DNA of 64,000 nucleotides from Curvibacter gracilis ATCC BAA-807 (GCF_000518645.1 NZ_JADZ01000010.1:124001-188000); one strand, 5' to 3'. Numbered from the stretch's first letter, positions 43,673 to 53,940 are shown. Translations and numbers: made by a program. The notes: a model not told the origin generated them from the letters alone.

Positions 43673-44797
43673 CTAGGTGGGCTGGAAGCGGGCGATGTCA
43701 AAGCCGTCGAGCGGCGTGCTGCTGCGGCCCTGCAGGGCCAGCTCGGCCAGCACCTCGCCGGCGGCCGGGCCGATCTGGAAGCCGGCCCCGGCAAAGCCGA
43801 AGCCATGCCACAGGCCGCTGCGCTGCTGGCTCGCGCCCAGCACGGGCTGGCGGTCGGGCAGGTAGCCTTCGGTGCCGCTCCAGGTGCGGATGATGTGGGC
43901 GCCGCGCAGCGCGGGCAGCAGCTCGATGGCTTGCTGGGTCAGCTTGAGCAGGGCCTCGCTGCTGCTGCGGGCGCGTTGGCCGTCCAGCGCCAGGCCCGAG
44001 CCGCCGCCCAGCACAAAATTGCCGCGTCGCACCTGCCGACCGTAGATGCCACCGCCTTCCACGCCCAGGCTGACCGGGGCAAAAAACGGCAGGGGCTCGG
44101 TCACGGCCATGGCCGGGTGGCCCGACACCAGGGGCACCGCCTCGCCAAACTGGGCGGCCAGCTGGCCCGCCCAGGCCCCGGCGCAGTTGATCAACTGGGG
44201 CGCGCGCAGGCGCCAGCAGGCCTGCCCGTCGGGGCCGGCTTCGGCCACAAAGCGCTGGCCATCGTGGGCCAGGGCCAGCAAAGGGGTGCGCTCCAGCACG
44301 CGGGCCCCGGCGCGCTCGGCGGCGCGGGCAAAGGCCGGCGACACCAGCCTGGGGTTGGCCTGGCCGTCTTCAGGGCACAGCGAGCCGCCCACCGCCACCT
44401 CGCCCAGCCAGGGCCAGCGGCGGCGCACTTCGGCGCGGCCCAGCACCTGCAGGCCCAGGTCGAAGGCGGCGCTCTGCTCGCGGTAGCGCTCCAGTGAGGC
44501 CAGGTCGGCCTCGCTGCGCGCCAGCTTGAGGTGGCCGCTGCGCTGGTACTCGCCGTTGATGCCGATCAGCTCGGTCAGGCGCCCCCAGATGCCGTGGGCG
44601 CGCTGGGCCAGGGGCAGTTGGTTCAAGGGGCGGCCCTGGCGCCGCACGCCGCCAAAGTTGACGCCGCTGGAGCGCGATCCACACAGGTCGCGCTCGATCA
44701 GCACCACTTTGCTGCCGCTGCGGGCCAGCGCCAGCGCGGCCGAGCTGCCCACAATGCCACCCCCCACCACCAGCACATCGCAATCAAGGGTTTGCAT
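43673..44797 (-). CDS. FAD-dependent amino/imino-acid oxidoreductase (HcnC/DadA-like subunit)
   Basis: 374 residues of the DAO fold: CDVLVVGGGIVGSSAALALARSG (GxGxxG), GGVRRQG, RTWSGTEGYLPDRQPVLG and GFGFAGAGFQIGPAAG near the C terminus. This is the beta/C-type subunit of heterotrimeric dehydrogenases (hydrogen cyanide synthase, octopine oxidase, D-hydroxyproline dehydrogenase), carrying FAD and the substrate site. The ATG at 44797 overlaps the upstream stop (TGATG). It should oxidise an amino or imino acid taken up by the ABC transporter. Confidence 0.88.
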   Translation of the reverse strand: MQTLDCDVLVVGGGIVGSSAALALARSGSKVVLIERDLCGSRSSGVNFGGVRRQGRPLNQLPLAQRAHGIWGRLTELIGINGEYQRSGHLKLARSEADLASLERYREQSAAFDLGLQVLGRAEVRRRWPWLGEVAVGGSLCPEDGQANPRLVSPAFARAAERAGARVLERTPLLALAHDGQRFVAEAGPDGQACWRLRAPQLINCAGAWAGQLAAQFGEAVPLVSGHPAMAVTEPLPFFAPVSLGVEGGGIYGRQVRRGNFVLGGGSGLALDGQRARSSSEALLKLTQQAIELLPALRGAHIIRTWSGTEGYLPDRQPVLGASQQRSGLWHGFGFAGAGFQIGPAAGEVLAELALQGRSSTPLDGFDIARFQPT

Positions 44798-46236
44798 CAA
44801 TCGTTCTCCGGGGCGGTGCCTGGGGTACCCAGGCTGGCCTGGGCCATCAGGGGCAGGGGTTTGATGGGAGCCTGGGCGCGCAGCCGGCCCACCTGTTCTA
44901 TGGGCTGGCCGCTGGCGTGGGCCAGGATCTCGGCGGCCGCCAGGCCACACATGCGGCCCTGGCAACGGCCCATGCCCACGCGGCTGAGGGCCTTGAGCCG
45001 GTTCAGCTCAGGGGCGCCCGTGTCTTTGACCTGTTGGCGCAGCTCGCCTGCGGTGATGTTTTCGCAGCGGCACACCACCAGTTCATCGGGGGCCTGGGCT
45101 GCCCAATCGGTGGGGAAGGGGAAGGCGGTCTCCAGCCCTTGGCGAAAGCGTGCAATGCCCGCCAGCTTGGCATCGAGCGCTCGGCTGCGCGGGCCCGGGG
45201 CCAGGCCCTGGCGGTCTTCCAGCAGCGCCAGGGCGGCGCGTTCGCCGGCCCATTCGGCCGCATCGGCGCCCTGGATGCCGGCGCCGTCGCCAGCCAGGTA
45301 CACACCGGCCACGCTGCTGCGCCCGGCGGCATCGCGCACCGGCAGGTGGGCTCGGTTGAGGGCGTTGAACTCAAAGCGGCAGTCCAGCAGATCGGCCAGC
45401 TGGGTTTCGGAGCGCAGGGCGTAGCCCAGCGCCAGGCCGTCGGCCGCGGTGCTGTGCTCGCGGCCCTGGCGGTCGCGCCAGCGCAGGCCTTCGACGCGCT
45501 GGCTGCCCAGCACCTGCAGCGGCTGCACGCCCCAGTGCACCGGCACCCCATGGGCCAGCAGCCAGGCCAGAAAGTACTGGCCCTTGGCCAGGGTGGCGGG
45601 CTGGTTCAGCAGGGCCGGCAGGGCGGCGATCTTGCCGGCCCAGCCGGCCGTGTCCAGCACCCCGGCCACCTGCACGCCATGGGCGCGGCCGGCTTGGGCG
45701 ATCTGATAGGCCACCAGGTAGAGCAGGGGGCCGGTGCCGGTCAGCAGCACGCGCTGGCCGATGGTGCAGCCCTGGTATTTCAAGGCCACCTGGGCCCCGC
45801 CCAGGGTGTAGACGCCGGGCAGTGTCCAGCCCGGCAGGGGCAGCACGCGGTCGGTGGCGCCGGTGGCCACGATGAGCTGCGACCAGGCCAGGCGCTGGCT
45901 TCGCTCGCCTTGCAGCACATCCAGCCAGCCGGGGCCGGCGTTCCACACCAGTTGCTCGGGCCGGTAGTCCACCTGGGGCAACAGGGCCAGCCAGGCCTCG
46001 TGCACGGCGCGGGCGCGCCCGGCCTCGAAGCCATACAGCGCCTCGGGCGGGCGTGAAAAGCCGGGCGGGGGCTGGCGGTAGATCTGGCCGCCGCCGCGCG
46101 CGGCCTCGTCGATCAGGATGGGCCGCAGGCCATGGGCGACCAGGGTCTGGGCGGCGCGGATGCCGGCGGGGCCGGCGCCCACGATCACCGCTGGGGTGTC
46201 GGCAGGGGCCTTGTCGGGGGCTTGGGGTGTGTTCAC
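44797..46236 (-). CDS. FAD/NAD(P)-binding oxidoreductase with BFD-like 2Fe-2S domain (HcnB/OoxA-like)
   Basis: 479 residues. VIVGAGPAGIRAAQTLVAHG binds FAD, ATGATDRVLPLPGW and TGTGPLLYLVAYQIAQAGR form the second dinucleotide fold, and the C-terminal CRCENITAGELRQQ with GMGRCQGRMCG is a BFD-type 2Fe-2S motif. This is the middle subunit of three-component dehydrogenases. The GTG at 46236 is the likely start because it overlaps the upstream stop as GTGA. It passes electrons between the DAO-type subunit and the small ferredoxin subunit. Confidence 0.88.
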   Translation of the reverse strand: MNTPQAPDKAPADTPAVIVGAGPAGIRAAQTLVAHGLRPILIDEAARGGGQIYRQPPPGFSRPPEALYGFEAGRARAVHEAWLALLPQVDYRPEQLVWNAGPGWLDVLQGERSQRLAWSQLIVATGATDRVLPLPGWTLPGVYTLGGAQVALKYQGCTIGQRVLLTGTGPLLYLVAYQIAQAGRAHGVQVAGVLDTAGWAGKIAALPALLNQPATLAKGQYFLAWLLAHGVPVHWGVQPLQVLGSQRVEGLRWRDRQGREHSTAADGLALGYALRSETQLADLLDCRFEFNALNRAHLPVRDAAGRSSVAGVYLAGDGAGIQGADAAEWAGERAALALLEDRQGLAPGPRSRALDAKLAGIARFRQGLETAFPFPTDWAAQAPDELVVCRCENITAGELRQQVKDTGAPELNRLKALSRVGMGRCQGRMCGLAAAEILAHASGQPIEQVGRLRAQAPIKPLPLMAQASLGTPGTAPEND

Positions 46237-46556
46237 AGCGGGCTCTCCTCGGCCTGGGTCAGCACGCTCAGGCCGGGGCTGACCAGGGTGCTGCAGGCGC
46301 GCAGGCGCTGGCCTTGCGCGGTGCGCACCCAGCAATCCTGGCAGGCCCCCATGAGGCAGAAGCCGGCACGCGGCTGGCCGCTGAATTCGTTGTGGCGCAG
46401 GGCGGCCTGGTGCTGCAGGATGGCGGTCAGCACGGTGTCCCCGGCCAGGGCCTGCACGGGCTGGCCGTCCACCAGCAGGGTCAGCGGGGTGCGGCCGGTT
46501 TCGGCCACGCGGTGCAGCAGGCCGAGGCCGGCTTTCTTCAGGGCATGGGGGTTCAT
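46233..46556 (-). CDS. Small 2Fe-2S ferredoxin-like subunit (HcnA/OoxX-like)
   Basis: 107 residues of the Fer2_4 family: CLMGACQDCWV supplies Cys-x4-Cys-x2-Cys and LRACSTLV the fourth Cys, binding one 2Fe-2S cluster. It overlaps the permease stop by four bases (ATGA) and the next subunit by four (GTGA), so the three dehydrogenase subunits are translated together. It should take electrons to the quinone pool or an oxidase. Confidence 0.9.
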   Translation of the reverse strand: MNPHALKKAGLGLLHRVAETGRTPLTLLVDGQPVQALAGDTVLTAILQHQAALRHNEFSGQPRAGFCLMGACQDCWVRTAQGQRLRACSTLVSPGLSVLTQAEESPL

Positions 46557-47404
46557 CGGTGGCCTCCGACCAGCACTTTGTCGAGCCCGTACAGGCGGTC
46601 CAGCACCAGCATGGCCACGGCGGTCAGGCCCACCATCAGGGCCGACACGGCGGCCATCAGCGGGTCGATCGACTCGGTGGCATACATGTACATGCGCACC
46701 GGCAGCGTGACGGTGGAGGGCGAGGTGACAAAGATCGACAGCGTGACCTCGTCAAAACTGTTGATGAAGGCCAGCAGCCAGCCGCCGCTCACCCCGGGCA
46801 GGATCATCGGCAGGGTGACGCGCACAAAGCTGCGCCAGGGCGAGGCCCCCAGCGACAGGGCGGCCTGCTCGATGCTGCGGTCAAAGCCCACCAGCGAGGC
46901 CAGCACCAGGCGCAGCACATAGGGCGTCACCACCAGGGCATGGGCCAGCAGCAAAAAACCGAAGCTGCCGGCCCCGCCCACCAGGCTGGACAGGCGCAGC
47001 AGCGCCACGCCCAGCACCAGGTGCGGAATGATCAGCGGCGACAGGAACAGCGCATTGATCAGCTCCCGCCCACGGAATTGGTAGCGCGTGAGCGCCAGGC
47101 CGGCGGGCACAGCCAACAAGGTGGACAGCGTGGCCGAGCCCAGGGCCAGCCACAGGCTGTTCCAGAACGAAGACACGAAGTCGGGGTGCTCGAACACGGC
47201 CTTGAACCAGCGCAGCGACAGGCCGTGGCTCGGCAGGGTCAGGGTGTTCTCGGGCGTGAAGGCCACCACGCACACGATCAGCAGCGGGGCCAGCATGAAG
47301 CTCACCACCAGGGCGTTGAACAGCAGGGCCAGGGGGCCATTCTTGCCCGGGATGCGCCCAGAGCCGCTGGGGGCCTGGGCAGGGGAGGTTGCAGTTGTGC
47401 TCAT
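46553..47404 (-). CDS. ABC transporter permease (PotC-type)
   Basis: 283 residues with about six membrane segments and the ATPase-contact EAA loop EQAALSLGASPWRSFVRVTLP. It forms the second permease of a polyamine/amino-compound importer with the neighbouring permease, ATPase and binding protein. A Thr-, Ser- and Pro-rich N-terminal leader of about 25 residues precedes the first segment. Its stop is coupled to the ferredoxin start. Confidence 0.92.
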   Translation of the reverse strand: MSTTATSPAQAPSGSGRIPGKNGPLALLFNALVVSFMLAPLLIVCVVAFTPENTLTLPSHGLSLRWFKAVFEHPDFVSSFWNSLWLALGSATLSTLLAVPAGLALTRYQFRGRELINALFLSPLIIPHLVLGVALLRLSSLVGGAGSFGFLLLAHALVVTPYVLRLVLASLVGFDRSIEQAALSLGASPWRSFVRVTLPMILPGVSGGWLLAFINSFDEVTLSIFVTSPSTVTLPVRMYMYATESIDPLMAAVSALMVGLTAVAMLVLDRLYGLDKVLVGGHR

Positions 47405-47411
47405 GTCGGAT

Positions 47412-48256
47412 TCACCCCAAGGCTTTCTGGTAGCGGCGCTCCACCAGGCGGTTGTAGCTCAGCATCACGATCAGGTTGGCCACCAGCAGGGTCAGGGCCA
47501 CTGCCGCGCCCTGGGGCCAGTTCAATTCATGCAGGTACTCGTCGTAGACGATGGTGGCCACCATCTTGAGCCGGCGCCCGCCCAGCAGCCCCGGGATGGC
47601 AAACGAGCTGGCCGACAGGCCGAACACGATCAGGCTGCCCGACAGGATGCCGGGCATCACCTGCGGCAGCACGATGCGGCGCACGATGGTGAAGGGGCTG
47701 GCCTGCAGCGAGGCGGCGGCGTGCTCCACGCTGGGGTCGAGCTTTTGCAAGGAGGTCCAGACCGGGATCACCATGAAGGGCAGCATCACGTGCACCAGGG
47801 CGATCACCACCGCGGCCTCGGTGTACAGCAGCTTGACCCGGCCCAGGCCCAGGGCCATCAGGGCCTGGTTGATCAGCCCCTCAGGCCCCAGCAGCATCGA
47901 CCAGCCAAAGGCCCGCACCACCACCGACACCAGCAGCGGCGCCAGCACCACCAGCAGCAGAATCGAGCGCCAGGGGCTGCCCATGCGGCTCAGCACATAG
48001 GCCTGGGGGGCGCCCACCAGCATGCAGATCAGGGTGGTCAGCCCGGCCACCCAGAAGGTGCGCCAGAAGATGCCCAGGTAATAGCTGTCGCTGAACAGGT
48101 GGGTGTATTGGGCCAGGGTGTACTCGCCCTCTTTCACCCCGGTGGCGTAGTCAAAGCCGTTGAACGACAGCACGGCGGTCAGCAGCAGCGGGGTGATCAG
48201 CAGTGTGGCAAACAGGCACAGTGCCGGCGCGCTGAGCAGCCAGGGGATGGGCTTTT

Positions 48257-48260
<4 letters not shown>
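47412..48260 (-). CDS. ABC transporter permease (PotB-type)
   Basis: 282 residues; the first membrane segment follows MKKPIPWLLSAPALCLFATL, and the EAA loop is EHAAASLQASPFTIVRRIVLP. The large periplasmic loop after segment one, containing TGVKEGEYTLAQYTHLF, is usual for PotB-like permeases. The ATG at 48260 overlaps the stop of the ATPase (ATGA). First of two permeases of the importer. Confidence 0.92.
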
Positions 48261-49348
<1,088 letters not shown>

Positions 49349-49462
49349 CGTCAAAGCCTTTCAGCAGATGCCGGGGGGCATCGGCGTCGATGAAGAGTGG
49401 AAGCTGGAAAGTCGCTCGTTCTTTTTTCAATCTATTGCAATAGCCGGGCCTGAAACAATGGG

Positions 49463-49505
49463 ATATTCCATTAAACAGAAGATATTTATAAAATATTCCG
49501 TTAAA
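49463..49505. promoter_or_regulatory. Repeated IclR-type operator candidate
   Basis: ATATTCCNTTAAA occurs at 49463-49475 and 49493-49505, 30 bp apart (about three helical turns) in a strikingly AT-rich stretch between the divergent starts at 49348 and 49554. The first copy sits in TGGGATATTCCA, a near-palindrome similar to IclR-family operators. Probable target of the adjacent regulator. Confidence 0.5.
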
Positions 49506-49553
49506 TGAAATAAATGGGGATGATGGCCCCAAGTCCATTCCAGCGAGGTGAAG

Positions 49554-50405
49554 ATGGCAGAAGCAGAAACCGGCACAGGCGGTGTGCAGCGGGTGTTTGC
49601 GGTGATCCGGGCCCTGAGCCGCGTGCCCCCGGAAGGTGCACGGGTCACCCATTTGGCGCAGGCCGTGGGCCTGACCCAGGCCACCACGCACCGATTGCTG
49701 CAGGCCCTGGTGGCCGAAGGCATGGTCGAGCAGGACGGGCGCAGCAAGCTGTACCGCCTGAGCGTCGATTTTTTTGCCCTGGCCGCCCAGGCCGGCAACA
49801 CCGGCGGGCTGCGCGCCCTGTGCCGCCCGGCCTTGCTGCGCTTGTGCGCCAGCCTGGGCGACACCTTGTTCCTGCTGGTGCGCAGCGGCTTTGATGCGGT
49901 GTGCCTGGACCGGGCCGAGGGCCCGTTTCCGATCCGCTCGTTCACGGGTGACATCGGCGGGCGGGTGGCCCTGGGGGTGGGGCAGGGCGCGCTGGCCATC
50001 CTGGCCTTCCTGCCCGAAGAAGAGCGCGAAGAGGTGATCCGCTTCAACCTGTCGCGGGTGCGCGAGTTCGGGGTGTACGACGAGGTGTACCTGCGCACCG
50101 AGGTCGAACGGGTGCGCCAACTGGGCTATGCCGGTCGCAACACCGGCTTGCTCGATGGCATGGCCGGGGTGGCCGTGCCGGTGCTGGGCTCGGATGGCCG
50201 GGCCGTGGCCGCCCTCAGCGTGGGCACGATTGCCGACCGCCTCAACCCCGAGCGCCTGCCCACCGTGGTGGCCCTGCTGCAACGCGAGGCGGCCCAGATC
50301 GGCCCGCGCATCAACCCCTTCGACCCGGTGCTGCGCCGCCCCTCACAAAGCCTGGCCGAGCCCTGGTCGGAGCCGGTGGCCCCAGAGTCCGGTGCCACCC
50401 CTTGA
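49554..50405 (+). CDS. IclR-family transcriptional regulator
   Basis: 283 residues. The N-terminal winged helix (about 12-70) has VTHLAQAVGLTQATTHRLLQAL; the effector domain includes VRSGFDAVCLDRAEGPFPIR and GMAGVAVPVLGSDGRAVAALSVG. GAGGTG immediately before ATG 49554 is a good ribosome-binding site. It is divergent from the ABC-dehydrogenase operon and just upstream of the AmaB-like gene, and should control both in response to a pathway intermediate. Confidence 0.9.
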   Translation: MAEAETGTGGVQRVFAVIRALSRVPPEGARVTHLAQAVGLTQATTHRLLQALVAEGMVEQDGRSKLYRLSVDFFALAAQAGNTGGLRALCRPALLRLCASLGDTLFLLVRSGFDAVCLDRAEGPFPIRSFTGDIGGRVALGVGQGALAILAFLPEEEREEVIRFNLSRVREFGVYDEVYLRTEVERVRQLGYAGRNTGLLDGMAGVAVPVLGSDGRAVAALSVGTIADRLNPERLPTVVALLQREAAQIGPRINPFDPVLRRPSQSLAEPWSEPVAPESGATP

Positions 50406-50549
50406 TGCATCATCAGAATGATAGGCTGTTGATTCAGGTAGGGTGTGGCCTGACTTGATGCCCAGAAGGAATCAAGTCTTTCTCAAACGTCGATAGGCAG
50501 GGCGCGCGGTTTGCGCGATAGTGCGGCCTTCCGAGCCCCTCCCCGAAAG

Positions 50550-52130
50550 ATGTCCATGAGCAGCACCCCCAGCCAGTCCACCCCTTCCACCCCCTTGTCC
50601 AGCGGCTTTCCGCCGGCGCCGCAAGAGCTGGACCGCCTGATGGGCGCCCTGGGCGTGGCACCCAGCCAGTACCGCCAGGCCGGTGGCCTGCCGGTGCGCT
50701 CGCCCATCACCGGCGAGGTGATGGCCCAACTGCCCTTGCAACAGGCCGCCGATGTGGCGGCCGTGGTCGGCCAGGCCCAGCAAGCCTTTCTGGCCTGGCG
50801 TGAAACCCCGGCCCCGCGCCGCGGCGAGCTGGTGCGCCTGATCGGCGAAGAGCTGCGCACGCACAAGGCCTTGCTGGGCCAGCTGGTCACGCTTGAAGTG
50901 GGCAAAAGCCCCTCCGAAGGCGAGGGTGAGGTGCAGGAGATGATCGACATCTGCGACTTCGCAGTGGGCCTGTCGCGCCAGCTGCACGGCCTGACCATCG
51001 CCACCGAGCGCCCCGGCCACCGCATGATGGAAACCTGGCACCCGCTGGGCGTGTGCGGGGTGATTTCGGCCTTCAACTTCCCGGTGGCCGTGTGGTCGTG
51101 GAACGCGGCGCTGGCTTTGGTCTGTGGCAACGCGGTGGTCTGGAAGCCCTCTGAGAAAACCCCGCTGACCGCACTGGCCACCCAGGCCATCGTGCAGCGC
51201 GCCGTGGCCCGCTTCGGCGGCGCGCCTGAGGGCCTGCTGCCCCTGCTGCTGGGCGAGCGCGAGGTGGGCGCCGCCCTGGTGGACGACCCGCGCGTGGCCC
51301 TGGTGTCGGCCACGGGCTCCACCGCCATGGGCCGCGCCGTGGGCCCCAAGCTGGCCGCCCGCTTTGCCCGCGCCATCCTCGAGCTGGGGGGCAACAACGC
51401 GGCCATCGTGGCCCCCAGTGCCGACCTTGATCTGGCGCTGCGTGGCATCGCCTTCGCCGCCATGGGCACGGCCGGCCAGCGCTGCACCACGCTGCGCCGC
51501 CTGTTTGTGCACGATTCGGTCTATGACGCCCTGGTGCCGCGCCTGATCAAGGCCTACGCCAGCGTGCGTGTGGGCGATCCGCGCGAAGACGGCGTGCTGG
51601 TGGGCCCGCTGATCGACGCGGCCGCCCTGGCCGCCATGCAGCAGGCCTTGCAACAGGCCCGCGCGCTGGGTGCCCAGGTGCACGGCGGCGAGCGCGTGCT
51701 GACCGAAGCGGGCGAAGCGGCCTGCTACGCCCGCCCGGCCCTGGTGGAAATGCCGGCCCAAGCCGGCCCCATGCTGCACGAAACCTTTGCCCCCATCCTG
51801 TACGTGCAGCGCTACACCGGGCTGGACGAGGCCATTGCACTGAACAACGCCGTGGGCGCCGGCCTGTCGTCGTCGATCTTCACGCTGGACCTGCGCGAGG
51901 CCGAGCGCTTCATGTCGGCCGTGGGCTCGGACTGCGGCATTGCCAACGTCAACATCGGCCCCAGCGGTGCCGAGATCGGTGGCGCCTTTGGCGGCGAGAA
52001 GGAAACCGGTGGCGGCCGTGAAGCGGGCTCGGACAGCTGGAAGGCCTACATGCGCCGCGCCACCAACACCATCAACTACTCGCGCGAGCTGCCCTTGGCC
52101 CAGGGTGTGAAGTTCGACGTCGAGGGGTGA
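50550..52130 (+). CDS. amaB: Aldehyde dehydrogenase, AmaB-like (piperideine-6-carboxylate dehydrogenase type)
   Basis: 526 residues. Landmarks are GVISAFNFPVAVWSWNAALAL, the NAD loop VSATGSTAMG, the catalytic Glu in LELGGNNAAIV and the catalytic Cys in GTAGQRCTTLRR, with the C-terminal GGAFGGEKETGGGREAGSD. The NxxAI and GEKETGGGRE pattern is typical of AmaB/ALDH7-like enzymes, which oxidise the semialdehyde of 2-aminoadipate (from piperideine-6-carboxylate). Starts ATG 50550 or 50556. Its setting beside an imino-acid dehydrogenase fits lysine/pipecolate catabolism. Confidence 0.85.
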   Translation: MSMSSTPSQSTPSTPLSSGFPPAPQELDRLMGALGVAPSQYRQAGGLPVRSPITGEVMAQLPLQQAADVAAVVGQAQQAFLAWRETPAPRRGELVRLIGEELRTHKALLGQLVTLEVGKSPSEGEGEVQEMIDICDFAVGLSRQLHGLTIATERPGHRMMETWHPLGVCGVISAFNFPVAVWSWNAALALVCGNAVVWKPSEKTPLTALATQAIVQRAVARFGGAPEGLLPLLLGEREVGAALVDDPRVALVSATGSTAMGRAVGPKLAARFARAILELGGNNAAIVAPSADLDLALRGIAFAAMGTAGQRCTTLRRLFVHDSVYDALVPRLIKAYASVRVGDPREDGVLVGPLIDAAALAAMQQALQQARALGAQVHGGERVLTEAGEAACYARPALVEMPAQAGPMLHETFAPILYVQRYTGLDEAIALNNAVGAGLSSSIFTLDLREAERFMSAVGSDCGIANVNIGPSGAEIGGAFGGEKETGGGREAGSDSWKAYMRRATNTINYSRELPLAQGVKFDVEG

Positions 52131-52216
52131 GCCTGGCGGCGGCCCCGGGAGGCTTGGAACCGGCTTCAATGGCGTGGGGGCTGTGCGGGGCCAACCCGGG
52201 GCAGGGATCGTAAACT

Positions 52217-52381
52217 GTGAAAAACTCCCGGAGGCCCTATGGCATTCTCAGCCAGCGGTGTGAGTCCCCTTTCACAGGCTCGCGCAAACAGAACGACGAG
52301 AACGACGAGAACTACGTTGGCAAGAGCCATCGGGCCGCGTTCCTCGAACGGCACGGCATCAAGCAAGTGCGGAGCCTGTGA
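52217..52381 (+). CDS. Small hypothetical protein or gene remnant upstream of yhcG
   Basis: A 54-codon frame from GTG 52217 ends with TGA two bases before the YhcG start codon (52384). The product is Arg- and Asn-rich (KQNDENDENYVGKSHRAAFL, then ERHGIKQVRSL). The tight spacing suggests it is translated or is the tail of a truncated gene whose partner was YhcG. Not recognised. Confidence 0.35.
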   Translation: MKNSRRPYGILSQRCESPFTGSRKQNDENDENYVGKSHRAAFLERHGIKQVRSL

Positions 52382-52383
52382 GC

Positions 52384-53448
52384 ATGGATCAGCCACAAAT
52401 TAGCCATATGCCACTGACGGGCCTGCTGGATGATCTGCGTAGTCTGATTCGGCAAGGTCGCCACCGCGCCTTGCGCGCTGTGGACATGGTGCAGGTGCAA
52501 ACCTGCTGGGAGATTGGCCGCCACATTGTTGAATTCGAGCAGGGTGGTGAGGCGCGTGCCGCTTACGGCAAGAAGCTGCTGCCTCGCCTTTCGGATGCGC
52601 TGGCCCGTGAGTTTGGCAGGGGCTTTGATGAGCGCAATTTGCGTCACATGCGAGCGTTTTACCTAGCCTTTCCAATTTGGGACGCAGTGCGTACCGAATT
52701 GAGTTGGACCCACTACCGAACCCTGTTGCGAGTGGGCGATGGCAAGGCCAGACACTGGTATGCCCAAGAGGCTGCCGAGCAGAACTGGAGTGCCCGCGCC
52801 TTAGACAGGCAGATTGGCACCATGTATTTTGAGCGTTTGTTGCTCAGCGATGACAAGGTGGGTGTGAAGGAAGAGGCCGACAGCAACGTGGCGGCCTTGC
52901 CGCAGTCGCCCCGTGAGTTTGTGCGTGATCCAGTGATGCTGGAGTTCCTGGGCTTGCCTGGCACGGGCAAATTGCTGGAGTCCCGGCTAGAGCAAGCCTT
53001 GATGGACAAATTGCAAGGTTTCCTTCTGGAATTGGGTAAAGGGTTCGCCTTTGTGGCACGGCAGCAGCGCATCAGCACGGAATCGCAAGACTTTTATGTG
53101 GACCTGATCTTCTACAACTACCTGCTCAAGTGCTTTGTGCTGATCGATCTGAAAACCGACAAACTCACGCATCAGGACATTGGGCAAATGGACATGTATG
53201 TGCGGATGTATGACGACCTGAAGCGGGGGCCGGACGACAACCCGACCGTGGGCATTCTGCTGTGCGAGCACAAAGACAAATCGGTCGTTCGCTACTCCGT
53301 GCTGCACGAAAGCGAGCAGCTGTTCGCCACCAAATACCGCTTGGTTTTGCCATCGGAAGAGGAACTGCGCCAGGAAATCGAACGCGAACGGGAGGCATTG
53401 CAAGACGCTCAGCGCCTGAGCGCAGAGCGACCGGAGTCGGACGAATGA
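52384..53448 (+). CDS. YhcG-type PDDEXK nuclease (DUF1016)
   Basis: 354 residues. The N-terminal DUF1016_N domain has VQTCWEIGRHIVEFEQGG and YGKKLLPRLSDALAREFGRGF; the C-terminal PDDEXK domain has YVDLIFYNYLLKCFVLIDLKTDKLTHQDIGQ split as Asp...Asp-Leu-Lys, the catalytic core, and PTVGILLCEHKDKSVVRY. Such genes accompany restriction or defence loci and act as structure-specific nucleases. GTG 52378 is an alternative start. Its stop overlaps the start of the truncated restriction gene (ATGA). Confidence 0.88.
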   Translation: MDQPQISHMPLTGLLDDLRSLIRQGRHRALRAVDMVQVQTCWEIGRHIVEFEQGGEARAAYGKKLLPRLSDALAREFGRGFDERNLRHMRAFYLAFPIWDAVRTELSWTHYRTLLRVGDGKARHWYAQEAAEQNWSARALDRQIGTMYFERLLLSDDKVGVKEEADSNVAALPQSPREFVRDPVMLEFLGLPGTGKLLESRLEQALMDKLQGFLLELGKGFAFVARQQRISTESQDFYVDLIFYNYLLKCFVLIDLKTDKLTHQDIGQMDMYVRMYDDLKRGPDDNPTVGILLCEHKDKSVVRYSVLHESEQLFATKYRLVLPSEEELRQEIEREREALQDAQRLSAERPESDE

Positions 53449-53603
53449 AAATGCATCTTGAATCCGGCCTGCCGTACCAGATCGAGGTCATCGAATCGGT
53501 GGGTGATCTGTTTTGCGGCCGGGCAGTCTGCCGCTCGGCGTTCCCCGTCACGGGGCAAGCCCCGGTTGGACACCCGCCCAGCCTGAGGGCCTATGGCGGC
53601 TGA
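53445..53603 (+). pseudogene. Truncated start of a type III restriction enzyme subunit (Res)
   Basis: The 52-codon frame begins MKMHLESGLPYQIEVIESVG and continues DLFCGRAVCRS, closely resembling the first 30-odd residues of type III restriction Res subunits (MK-H-ES-L-YQ--AIE-VCDLF-G). After about 45 codons the resemblance ends and a TGA follows; the helicase and nuclease domains are absent. Overlap with the yhcG stop (ATGA) shows it was once an operon partner. A deletion or replacement has removed the rest. Confidence 0.6.
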
Positions 53604-53826
53604 ACCGCCGCACTGAACCCAAACAGCCGCAGCGGGTTGTCCCACATGATCTGCTGCCACTCGGCCCGGGTGAAGTGCCGCTCCCAGCGCTTGAGCACGG
53701 GGCCGTAGTCCAGGCGGAACGGGGCCTTCAGACACGGCCAGTCCGAGGCCCACAGGCAGTGCTCCAGGCCGAAGGCCTGCAGCAGGGCATCGACATAGGG
53801 GCGGGTGTCGTCAAAGGGGAACGGGC
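53591..53826 (-). pseudogene. C-terminal fragment of an amidohydrolase (PDC-hydrolase-like)
   Basis: The frame ending at TAG 53593-53591 encodes about 77 residues matching the end of TIM-barrel amidohydrolases: SPFPFDDTRPYVDALLQAFG, LWASDWPCLKAPFRL (the conserved WGTDWP-like stretch) and WDNPLRLFGF (the typical N-P-x-R-L-F ending). Upstream of about 53826 the resemblance stops. The intact enzyme would be about 280 residues, so this is a remnant adjoining the broken restriction gene. Confidence 0.7.
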
Positions 53827-53940
53827 TGTTAAGGCCACCCCTACCACCACCTGCTGCTGCAGGCGATCTGGTTCGCTGGCGCACTCTTTCAAATGAGAAT
53901 AGACTTCTTATCAATTGATTGAATGCACTGGATAAACTCC
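53827..53940. other. Junction region before the Xre-RES pair
   Basis: Between the amidohydrolase fragment and the antitoxin start. A plus-strand frame (through about 53915) reads YHHLLLQAIWFAGALFQM, which could be the tail of a lost membrane protein, but it is too short to assign. AT-rich from 53885 on, where the antitoxin promoter should lie. Confidence 0.3.
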
